Below, piece after piece: positions 39,456 to 51,600 of a stretch of 64,000 nt of DNA. Under the pieces are notes generated by a model. It was given only the letters and a program-made list of their open reading frames with translations. It did no database searches and had not been told where the DNA came from. The translations under genes and the position numbers were made by a program. This DNA is from Ifrita kowaldi (taxonomy: Eukaryota > Chordata > Aves > Passeriformes > Cinclosomatidae), in the NCBI GenBank assembly GCA_013398055.1, contig VZRS01000229.1, positions 62,001 to 126,000 of the forward strand. Reading direction: 5' to 3'. Positions within the stretch are counted from its first letter, which is position 1. Every line of letters begins with the position of its first letter.

Positions 39456-42400
39456 CCATTCCACCTGGGAATATATAAACACATATATTGCCACTCAGAG
39501 AAGTCCAATATCCCATACAGTAGACAAACTTCTGATGGACAGTCCCAGTGCTTCCTCCCTTTCCCAAGACTGCTTATAGATCCTTTCATCCCTTCTCTCA
39601 ATTAGCCACCTAACTTGTAGTGTTCAAGCATGAAACTGACTTTTGTTTCTGTCATTTAAAAACTCTCAGATGTGCACAGATATTACTTCCCCATCTTACA
39701 GTCAATTCACCTCACGTTTTCTGAGAAGTCAGTGAGCCGGCAATACCAAGGCCATCTAACCTTGCCATTCCTGAGTCTTCCATAAAGTGCACCTCCATAG
39801 GCTGTGACAAAGCATTCCTAATCCACCCCTTTGACTTCTCCCCATGTACAAAAGCTGACTGTCAGCTGGTTTAAGTTGACATCATTAACTTTACTGCACT
39901 GAAGTGATTCACCATACACTACCACAATTTTGAGTACCTGATTTGTGACACACTGTAAGGCTGAAGCACCTTTATTATAGCAACTCTTCCACAAATCCAT
40001 CTGTTTTGTGTCTGTCAGCCTAGACCTATCAATAAAACTGCAATTGGATAACTGGTGTTTTTGGATAAAAACTGTAAGCAGTTATCCCAGAACACAGTAG
40101 ATATGACCAGAAAAACATGCTAAGAAATATGTGCAAGAACATATGACTGTGCTTCCTAGAAAGTGGCAAAGAGAAGAGACAAATAAACCATAATAAAAAT
40201 TAAAAATAATTCATCAGTGACAGGTATATATCTAGTAACTACAACACAATGCTACTTTAAAGCATATTAGTCAGATTCAGGCAGTTCTGGTTTGCTTGCT
40301 GGATGAGATGTTGCTAGCCTTTGTCTTATCAGCCATTTTTTAAAAGCAACTGTCAGAAATCAGAATTGCAACCAATAAGCAGTTGCTGAAAAGCACCTAT
40401 GTAGCACAGTTTCCAAAGCATTCAGCACCTACAATACAGGCATTACAATAAGTACATGCAGCAAAAGCTGTTAGAGATCAGGTCTCTGTTAAATAACTAA
40501 GAGCTACAGTGCTTACTGTTCACATTTGTTGTAAACTCAAAATGTTTCCTGTTTCTTAGAGTAGCATTTAGTAGTTTAGGTGTTACGCAAGGAGCTGAAG
40601 ATTATAGTGAGCCCTCAATAAAAGTGTATAATAATGTAAACTTAATGGTATGCTTAAAATATATGAGCCATTTCTATGGTTACTTTCTCCTTGAGGGCAT
40701 TTATATAAGTACTTTCTGTACTTAATATCTGAAACTTGGCCAGCCACCTAATATTACATTGTTGTCTATTACCACTGAGAACATTCAAAAATATCTTCTA
40801 CTTAATTTAATAAAAATAGCATGTAAGTGTGGGTTAACAAAATGGCCCATGTATCTTGGAAGCAGTAATTTGCATAACAGAGTTCCAGAAGGTGCCCCTT
40901 GTCACCCTTGTTCAGGATTTGCTGTGAAAATCACTGTTGCACCAGTCAGCCACCCAGAAACCTGCACTGGAAACAAGACCACGAGATGTGATACCCTAGT
41001 CTGAGGAAAGATTTACTGAAGTATGCTTTCTTTAAAGCTTCATTTTCAAACTGAGAACTCTGATTTTAAACTACTGCAGTATTTGTGCTATAATTGTGAA
41101 AGAAAACAGCCCAGTGGTTTTCCAAAAATGCAGGAATGTGGAGGATATGCTATGCTGTTTTACACATGCACATAAAACAGTTGAATTCTGTACGTAAAGC
41201 AGAATTAAGTGGCAGTTTTGAAGGCACACAGAAACTGGAGACTGAATTCCCTTCAAATGTGACTTCTCTCAAGATCCCTTGGGAACCTACCATTTATTTG
41301 AAATGTAATTAAATGTTTTAATAACTGTAAAGAATAATCTTGGCTTCTCTGCAATTGCTTAAGAAAATGAATGCTGCAGCAATCTCTGAATGTAGTTATC
41401 ATACGTACTGTATTATCCCTAATTTATAAATTGCCATTTATTAAATGACGGAAAATTACCATCTTTGCACATGCTCAATTACTACTCATCTACAGGCTGA
41501 AAAGAAATCATGAAAAGAAGCCATGTTTGTACTACTCATATTTTTCAGGTTTGCAGGGGGAAATATCAGAAATAATGAGCCAGGCTCATTCTTGACATAA
41601 CCCGTATGGACAAACAGTGTAATTTTAGTAGAACATTTGCTCTACGATTCCCATAGCAACCTTAATTCTCCCTGCCTGGGTATCTGAAACCCAGGATGAC
41701 TCAACCTTCACATGAATACAAAATCAAATGCACAGAACAAAGTGTAGTTCAGGAAGATGCTACTTAAATGCACTCTTAGTGACCTCAAACATACTGCAAA
41801 CACAAGGTAAAGGTTCAGAGATCAGAGAAGTATTCAGCTCATGTTTACGTAATAATAACAACTGGTTTAGAGTACTAGAATAATTTCCATCTCCTCATCC
41901 CCAAAGTGAGACAGTTAATGCTACTTACTGAATAATTTTTATAAGCACCTGTACATTTACCACTCTAGGAGGTACTAGACTGACACTGTCAGAGATTTAA
42001 GCACCCCTTTTACTCCCCAAGGAAACATGTTTCTATTGATCTTAGCAGTACTAACTTGAGATAGAATAAGCAGATACAGGAGATGAGACATCTACAGACA
42101 AGTCAAACAGCCTCCAAAGAAACTGCCACAGAAGGCACCAAATAACTGCATCTGTTCTACATGCTCTCAGTCTGGTTTTCTGTATAGGGAGATGAAGGGC
42201 AGGCAATCACACAAACACGGCTGTATAACCGAAAGAACATTTCTGTGCGCTCACACTGGCATTTTCATACTGTACAAGGATCACGTGTTTCTAGAACTGG
42301 GGCCAGCACCAATTCAGAAGAAAGTGCAGAGGTAACACCTGCAGCTGCCCCTTTTAGACCTCATGTTAGGTTTGAAACTGGTTTATACTGTTATAGATTT

Positions 42401-44186
42401 AATGCCTCTAAACAAATCATAATGGCTCCTGTTAAAACCCAGCTGGGAGCAGCCCTTTCAGTATCGGCGAGCTCAGGGGTAACTGAGCTGTTAAATGTAC
42501 CTGTAACACAAAGTTGTATTACAACACTTCTCAATTCAAAAAGCATGTCTAAGCACAGTTAAATAGTAGTAGCCATAGTATAACTTACACCACCATGTTC
42601 TGCGCCAAATAAATATCAATTAATGAATTACGGCTTAAGGCCTCGTTCACTTGGTATTGACTTCAATGGAAACAAAACTGACACAAAGGTTTTCTGCTGT
42701 CTTTTCTTCTGCTTCACCTTTCTTCAAGCCAAGAAGTATCCATTGCTTTCTGAGAAACAGCTGGTTTTGGTTTGAGTTTTTTCCAAGCACTTTCACATTA
42801 CCTGCTTTAGAGTGGAGACATTCTTCCCTGTTTTTCACACCCAGATAATTAAAATGAAAAATTTCTGACAGTGAGCTCGCAGACAAATGGAAGTGTAATA
42901 CATACAATACATAAAAAGTATAGATGCAGTGTTATGAGGATGTAACCACTTCAGTAACATATCTCATTTTCTGACTAGCATCCATAGTTGAATCATAATC
43001 TATAGCACCTATCGCTAAAGACTACTTATCTTGTACATGATATGATGCACTTGATGAAAGATGATCAATACGATAAGCCTTTACTAATTTATTTGGCATA
43101 GTTGGGGATTGCAGGAAGATATTTTAAATACGAGTCCAGGAAAAAATGGAGAGTAATAACTAACAAAGGCTACTCCTCTATGTTCTTTCCCTCCCTTTTC
43201 CAAAATTGCCACTCACTGTACCACCATATTATTTCCTCAAATGAACAGAAAACAGGACACTTGGATTTCAAAACTGAAACACTTCCTGCAGTATCTATGA
43301 GAGATGAAATGCCCTGGTCAGTCCAACTAAGAGTGTATTTACTACACTAATTCTGAAATGCAGGAAGACTCAAGTTAAAAGGATCAACCACCAACTGCCA
43401 CGAAGAAAACATCACAAAGCTACCTTTTATACTAAAACACGTCTAGAAAGAAAAATTGACATGATTTTAGTTAACTAGTTTTATACCTGACTAGCAAAAG
43501 CACAGCAACACAGACTTCAGCAGTGCTGTTTTAGCTGCACTCCATGGTTATCAGCTCTCTCCGATAAAGCACCTACATTATCAGGCCAGAAAGACTGAAG
43601 TTAGCACAGTTTAGTAGCCCATCCCACCTCCATACCTTAGGTGAACACGAGATCATTTTCATCTCCTAAAAGCAAATATTTATTACTCATGCAGAGCTAA
43701 TGGTCATCTTTGTTACAAAGCTAGCTCTCATCTTCCTGCACTCCAAAATCAAGGTGAGAACTGCCAGCGAAAGCAATGACCTAGTACACAGCACTTCTCC
43801 CCACTTATATGAAGTGATTTTACACAAAATTAGACACATACTTTCAAAAACACTTAAATTATTAACAGGATTTTTAAATGTTCTTTGTGCATACTTTACA
43901 CTAAGCATGATGTCCTGTTCAAGGAGCTGAATTTTTTTCATGCGCCCTTATTGCACAGCCCCACAGACCCTCAACACTATGCCAAAGATCTAGAGCTACA
44001 GCATTCTTTTTGTCTAGGACTCACATTAGACCTTATCCATTGACCTTTCCATGTACATACTTTCAGAGAAACCAAAGGAGGACAAAAAAATTGAAATAAA
44101 AAGCAAAACTTGACTTTTTCAAAGCCGCCAAGTAAAATTTGGCATAGGTCAAAAATCATCAGGATTTCCCCCATTACCAGCACCAA

Positions 44187-44252
44187 CACTGACTACAAAG
44201 CTTTAACATCAACACACAGCTTAGTGCTGTAGTCAAAGCTTTGTAGTCAGTG
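44187..44252 (-). repeat. Inverted repeat, 21-bp arms, potential RNA hairpin
   Basis: Arms 44187-44207 and 44232-44252 are complementary at 20 of 21 positions. The single exception (44205 with 44234) is A/C on the plus strand but a U-G wobble on the minus strand, the sense strand of OSBPL10. The 24-nt spacer contains a nested 5-bp stem (ACAGC at 44216-44220 with GCTGT at 44226-44230). The flanks do not extend the stem. Function unknown. Confidence 0.85.
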
Positions 44253-47200
44253 AGCAACTTCACACAAAGTTCCCACATGTGGAAGTCCTGCAAATCTGAA
44301 TGTTTCCCCAAGTGGTTTAAGCACCGCATCTCCTCTTTCACCTACAATGCTGCCTGTGCAGTGCCATAATTCTGTGACACAACAAACACTTCTCCACAGA
44401 GAACAGCATTCTTTTTCACTAACAGTAGCTAGCCACAGTTCCTAACTTTGCTATCCAAATATTACAGTGACCTGAAGACATTCACTTCTCACTTGAAAAA
44501 TCCTCAGAAGTGTTTTAAAACCACCTCCTTCTCCTAGTAACCACATAAAATTGGACAACTGCAGCTTCACAAAATTGCTGGTAAAACTCACTCCATGAAG
44601 CCCTAGGTGTAAGTCCTAGATTTCCCGATATTGTAAGGGAGGAAGCCAAGAACTAGCACTTAGCTGCATAATGCCTGCAGGAATCAAATGGTAACTGTGT
44701 TTATATATGGAAAAGTACACACAAGAAGCAGTAGGACTGTCATCTTACCAAAAAGCAGTCCTTTCCAAGTTCTGGGACTGCCCACTGGCACATAAAAGAG
44801 ATGTCACATGATGGAGGCCCTGTGAAATCTGGACCTCACTGTACCAAATGTTCAGAAACCCATGCAGATGACTAGTCAGGGTAACAAAAGTTGTAACAAA
44901 CACCACATTTCAAAGGGATCAGAAAATCCTTCACTGAATTTTCAAATTGTGGAAAGAAATACTTCTCCGGACTTGTTTTAGTTTAATTTCTCTAAATGCC
45001 TATAAATAATTAATATAAATTACAACAAAATCTTCACACACTTGGTTCTTTAACAACAATGGTAACACTGCCAGAGGGTGTACAGGAGTCAGACACTCTC
45101 AGCCAAAATAAACACCATTCTCACCATTCTGTCACTATGATTTAGTTCAGTGACAGCTAAAATTTAATATGAAGGGTGATGTGGCCACTTGGCTTAACCT
45201 TCCAGTTGATTTTAACCACCTACAGTTAAGAAATCTGAAAGCTTAACTCTTACCATAAATTTCTAAGAGGATAATAATATGCACAGTTTTAAAAACAGAA
45301 TTAAATTTCAAGACCACAGAGACTTAGGTTACCATAAAATCACTTACTAAAAAATTAGCTCAAAGTACCCCTTTAATGCTAAGTTATGGTCCAAATAAAG
45401 AGGCAGGATCTCCAATAATTCTGCATAAAGTGCAACACACTGCAGATCATTTCTCACAAATGTATGGTTAATTTTAGTTTTGATGTAACATCCCATAAAT
45501 CACTGTGGACTGGACTATTAACATCAAGTTAATATAAGAAAAAAATCTGATTTAAGAGAACAATATTAAACAGCATAAAAAATTACATTATGATGAAAAG
45601 TAATGCTCCTGAGCTCCTTTTCAATTCAACACTATATAAAAATAGGTCAAGTATTAAAACATTTTTTTTTACAGCAGTCAGAAGCTCCATACTTATGCTC
45701 AATTTTAACTTACAAAATTTGGAAAAAAAGGTGAAATTCTAATTTCTCAACAGAAACACTTATTCCATGTGTCATTTTGCAGACCTAGACAGTTGTATTT
45801 ACTACATTTATACAATTTTGCATGTCAGTTAGGTGCTAAATAGACCTCTTTGCTACAATTAGCTCCATGCTAAAATTCTCTATGCTGTTAAAAATAAAAC
45901 TGAATCAGCCAGACCAAGCTACAGAAGGAAACAATGTGTCTATTCTTACTATGAAGTGAAAAGAGAGAAAAAAGAACAATCAAGTATTACCAAACATCTT
46001 GCATTATATAAAATATAGGAGTATATTTCTGCGACATGGAGATACACTTCACTTTTTTACAAATAATATGGCCAGATCAAGAAAGTTCAGAATTGAGTAG
46101 CAATTTCAAGTTCAACGCTTTCTTGGAAACAAAGCTAGCAAAGACCACATGTCCCAAGTGAAGGATGCCTCTTTTTGCAGCATCACTGTTTTTCAAAGAT
46201 CTCATATACAATATGGTAGCATTACCATACCGTAACATTGTTGTGAAATTTAAAACATACATGCTTCCTCTCATTTTCCAGAAGCAGATCAGCTTTTTTC
46301 ATTGACTTAACTGCTGTATTTTGTAAGGTGTAAAATTAGCTAATGCAGTCCTATGAATAGAACAATAAAAAAAACTTATTTGCATGTCAAAGCTTCAATG
46401 GCATCGTTCAATCAGGGGAACACCAATATTGATCTATAATCCTTTTGCAGTCTCTTCCCTTCATCCAAATCATACCAAACGACTTTCAAATAAACAGCAA
46501 AGATTTGAGTGTTGAGGAAGGGATTATCTCTCTCTTACTGTACTTTTAACTCCTATTTTTCATTGTTTCAGATTACAGAACAGGATTAGAACAGATTTAA
46601 GCACGCTTCTGTGAAGGGCTCTGGAGATACCTCTTTACTGATAAATTTAACAAGGGAGGGTGCATCTACCAGTCACCAATTGACTCATATATGGAACAAG
46701 GATATTCCCTGAAAACACAGGTATCATATACTCAAAGTCTATTGCATTCACTCTGGAAAAAGGGGGAGAGGGACATGCACACAGAGCACGCTGTTGAAAA
46801 AAAAGCTGCTTTCTTAATCTGGAAAAAACAGACTTATCCTTTCACAAGATGGAAACAACATCAGTCAAGCAGCCACTTTTTACACAAGACTGGGACAGAG
46901 GGCAGAAGGTCCAATTTCTCCACTGTTATGCTCTTCTTTAAGAGGCAGCGCGCACATACACAAAATACCCAGAACATAAAAAAGATAAACTTCACACATC
47001 GCCTTATAAAATTTGCTTATGCATCATTTATCTCAGAACCATTTTCCCTCCCTGAAAAGCACTCATTTCTTTTAACCATTACTGTATACTCAATATCTAA
47101 GGGGTTTCTTTCATTATTATTGCAGCCCTCTAAAAGGAACTGGTGCTGTGGCTGAGGTACCACTCACATCAAACAGAACAAAATAATTACCTTCCATCAT

Positions 47201-48500
47201 TACAGACTGAAGTCCTGTAATAGTTACCTTTTGTGGAATCACATTGCAATTCACACTGCAAACAAGTGAGTCAGCAATTCACTGGCCTTTTCTGCAGGGA
47301 TGATACCTGACCTCTTACTCATTGTTTTTCTATAGATTAGTACTTATGTCTTCCAAGTGTAGTTCTTTGCAACTGAAGGCTTTTTCCCTTCCCAACTTAT
47401 TATGACCAGCACATACACTTATACTCTCTTTTAAATTGCTTTCAGCCTTACTCAGCTTCATTTGACAAAATTGCAACAGCTCCTACTATTGATATTATTA
47501 ATAGGTTTAAGGTGCACTCTGAATTCAACCTATGAGAGCAAATACATTAAGTACACTAGAAACAACTTGGGGGAGATAATTGGCAGACAAAGACAGGATA
47601 TTTTTATAAAAAACAAACAGATGTGTGTTTTCTATAATGTAAAGAAAATGTGGGTGACATTCAGACAGTGAGCTCTTCATTTTTAATGTTAACTAGAATA
47701 AGAACAAGCATTTTTCAACAGGATGTGCAATTTAAGCCTTCATTGAGAGCATGTCCCAAGAATTTACTCAAATTCTTAACATGAAAGACAAACCAAAAAA
47801 TAATAAGGGATGAAAGATGAAAGTGTGTTCTGTCAAAATCTGCTATTTAAGCTTAAAACTCGGTACTATTTTTCTTGTCTGGAAGACAGACTTAAATCAG
47901 TATGATTTAAGTCCTAAACACTCCTAAACACTGGTACAAACAGGCTTTAAAAGAAACATGCTTTCTTCTTTCGTTTTCATGCATTTGATACACACAAACC
48001 ATTTTTCCATTGCAAGGCCGGTAATAGAAACTTGACACAAAGTTAAGACTACAGCAGTATAGCAACAAACTGCTGAGTGTGGGGAGCTATGCCTCCATTC
48101 ACACATTCATCAGACTTAGTCAAGAAGTTTTGTTCCAGCTATATTTAAATGCTTCAGGGCCCACTTTCCAATCTGAAAGGTTTTGCTGCACACAGCTTCA
48201 AAGAGATTTTCCCCCAGTAATGAAACACCACTGCAAAGTCTGGGAGCTGTAGCCAATCTAATTCATTTTTTCAGCATGTGCACACACCAATTTTAACATC
48301 AGCATAAAAATATCTGTATACACCTGACCTGAAGCTGAACCAGAATTAAAGCCCACCTCTTGCTCAGCAAGGGGTTCAAAACAAAGCAGTCATAAAGTAG
48401 AAAAGAAATAGAATCGTTAACTTGTCTGACTCAATTGCTTATTCTAAAGCAAAATAAGCACTTCCAAGTTACAGCAAAACAGCAGATGTTTCTCTCTTAC

Positions 48501-48692
48501 CTCTCTGACTTCATGGAGCTGACCAGATCGCTGGCTCTTCGCTCTTCGGGCAGCTGCAGGTGATTTGTGATGTGTGATGGTTACAACAGTTGGCCCACTT
48601 TGATTCATGTGTTTCTGGCCACTTGGAGATGCAGAATTAACTGTCCCAGGCGGCAGTAGAGATGAGCTTCTACTTCGTGAGGATGAGATGTT
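48501..48692 (-). CDS. OSBPL10: OSBPL10 exon 4 (likely): Ser/basic linker, in-frame exon
   Basis: This exon is exactly 192 bp (64 codons) in phase 0/0, with acceptor gttgcttgttctag and donor gtaaga. The product begins NISSSRSRSSSLLPPG, continues through VVTITHHKSPAAARRAKSQ, and ends SGQLHEVRE. It is a flexible Ser-rich and basic linker between the PH domain and the coiled coil; many Ser residues sit near Arg or Pro and could be phosphorylated (inference). The last residues, LHEVRE, start the coiled coil that continues in the next exon. Because the exon is symmetric, skipping it would keep the frame and delete 64 residues. From memory, a shorter human ORP10 isoform differs from the long one by about this length. 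Confidence 0.95.
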
Positions 48693-51600
48693 CTAGAACA
48701 AGCAACAGTATTGTGATATTAGCAACCTTTACACAAGTAATAATTTATAACTCAGGCTATACATTTGTATTGTTCGACTTTCCCCACAAACCTAAATCTG
48801 GAGGTGTAACTGATTTATTCCTTCTGAACCGTATGTATTGCTCAGCAGAGATGTTCTTGGACACATTAGAGCTATTGCCTTTGTTTCTTGGCTTGCCTGA
48901 AATTGGCCTTTGCAAAAATCTTCACAAATTCTTACATAATAACATGCTGCTTAGTTCTTACAATCCTACTTTTTAAGAAAGCTTAGGAAGGATTTTGCAG
49001 ACAGAGTAACAACAATGCCAACACAAATATTTTTTATTAAACCATTGACCTACAATTCACCAAACTGATGTGAACAGCAAGGAAGAAAAAAATCTTAATA
49101 CTTTCATTCGATGAACTTCTGAAGCAGTGTAGTATTGTTTTCAACATCAGAGGAGGTGCAATTTTGGCAAGGCCAATCCACACACCAATTAAACATTAAC
49201 ATATAAACCAAAACATGGCTTAAAGAAATCAACACATTTTGGAGTAAGCTTGTGATAAACCCAATACACAAAAAAGGCCAGAAATAAATCTCCAACAGTG
49301 CCTGCAGTATGAATACTTCTAACATACAACCTAAAATCAGTTAGGACGTTAAAGAACTTCTTCTGTTTTTATCTAACCATCTGTCAGTGTTGCTATCTCC
49401 ATTTTTTCTCTGCAGATCTCAAACACAAATTATCCTGGAGGTATACAGGACACCAATTCTCAATCAAGCTCAGATGGGCACCAGAGCACCATGGGACATC
49501 ATACATAAAAATGCAATACAAAAACTATTTGAACTGTCCATTGCATGTGTAAGGTTAAAACAGAGCAACTTTTACCTCATGAAACACAAACCAATTCAGA
49601 GAGTAACATTTAGTAGCCCTTTAAGACAGTGAAGTCAATACACAGTCCCATGGGTAAAACACTCTTTCACCTCTCCTACAAAACCTGCACAAACAACAAT
49701 GGCAACCTACAGCATTGCTAAGACAGTCACCACCAACACGAGGTACTTCTGAGCCTGCTGGTGAGCGCACAGTATTCCTCGGGTATAATCTCTCTTCTTA
49801 CACCTTACAGGTCACTTTTGGCAATTCTGTGGTAATTTCATTAAAATACTTCAAACCAAGGTGGACAGGTTCCAACTTGCACTGGAAATAGTCAGGCCTC
49901 GTTACCACCACACTGACTGTAAAGGACAAGGCAGATTATCTGGCACTGCCAAGAAGAAGGAGGAAAAGAAGTAACACGATCCCTCTGCCACTGCCACACA
50001 AAACTAGACTTTAGATTTTTGAAGGTTTAAAAAATGGATTATCACATTGCCAGTGTGCAAAGAGCTGCTAATCTCATAGAAATAATTATTATTCCATTGG
50101 TCTAGACTTAACATTTACAAATGCTTCCAAGAATGATGGTCTGCCTGTTTTTGAAATGAATATATTCTTTGCTACCATGGCCAATAAGATTACCAATAAT
50201 AAGCATCTGTTCAAAAATTATCCACCCTGGCTGATAAATCACCATCGCATTAAAACTGGATTTGACTCTAAGGCAAAAAAGCAGCACGAGGTATAATTTG
50301 TCAGAAGGGCACAGAAGGTTGCCAGGTTTATAATTCATCTTCCATTTGAAAGCATGGCTTAGACATAACTACAATTAAAATAAGAGAAGAGGAAAAGGTA
50401 TTTGGGAGAAAGAAGGGGATGAGGGAAACTGAATTTCCTTTTTTAAACACATGTTCCACAGAAAAAGGGTATTCCTAGTATAGAAAAGCAGAATATTCTT
50501 CACTAATGTTTGTTTTTCAAACTGACTAGCATCAGAATACTTCCAAACTAAATTTAGGGTGTACAGGAAAAACAAGGTAACTTTAATTTTTTAATTGTAA
50601 AATCAACTTATCTTTCAGATAAATAAGAGTTATTTTTGTTTTAGAATGAAATCCTTCGAGAATCACTGACATTTTAGGATCATACTATCACAATAATAAA
50701 AATACACAGCTGCTACTTTCATATAGTTAAACAGATCCTAAAATTCAGACAAACAGCAGCAATGTAAAACAGTGAGTTTGCCCATTAGTTTCACTTAAAA
50801 GAAAACAATATTCTGTGAGAGGTGGAGTTTTATTATGTTTTGATTTTCTTGAGGGAGAGCTATAGATCTCCACATAACAAAAGTATCATAAAACATATAT
50901 GGAAAAATCCATGCACTGGTTCTGTTTAAATACACAATCAAGAAGGTATTCTAGGAACAAGTCAGCTTTCAGGAAAATAAACATCTGCAAAAATAATCTC
51001 ATTTAACCTGCACGTTTTTAAGAAATATGTTCATAAGTTGAAATGCATGCACATTCTAAAGTTAGTATCTACACCATTTATATTATTTGGTAATACAATG
51101 CTATCTTCCCTCAACATAGGGTTTCCAACTGCAGTGAACCATCTGCAGCTGACCCATGGACCACAACAGACAACCGCTGACTGCAGCTCCTGCCCAACAC
51201 TTTCTCCCACGTCAACTAACATGATGTGCCTTTCACCAAACCCCATTTACACTTGAGTCATAAATTTGGTAGTGAACTATTACTACAAAAGTTGCTAGCT
51301 ACCTGCCATTTTTTTAACTGGCTCTGTAAATAAAGAACACATTTCCAAGAAATAGGTATGTCCATCATTTGAGTCTCTTAATCCACATCAGCATTTTTTC
51401 CCCTGCAACATTTCCTCTAGTTCATATCAGAACTCACAGGGCTACATCACCTACACTCCTAAACTGTGACTAGAGACAGAAGAGACTGTGGGACCACAGT
51501 GCATTTAAGATGGCTTTTCCTAAGTGTTGCCAAGGTATGTGGCAGCTTACAGCAACTTCTGGTGAACAGTCATTTAGGGCGTGGAGTTTGGGCATCAGTG

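Larger units (their letters stand above)
28409..48500 (-). other. OSBPL10 intron 4
   Basis: A 20.1-kb intron, the largest in the window. It carries a T/G-rich tract (30052-30103), an LTR (about 31655-32530), a compound (TC)(AC) microsatellite (34557-34600), an (ATT) run (39439-39455) and a strong hairpin (44187-44252). Between about 38950 and 41650 there is little low-complexity sequence and no recognised repeat. The open frames of 60 to 154 codons here, including 46691-47155 on the plus strand, show no domain and look fortuitous. Confidence 0.85.

Noticed and set aside
46691..47155. 154-codon open frame on the plus strand.
   Set aside because: Low-complexity Lys/Ser/Phe content, no family similarity that I can name, and located deep in intron 4.
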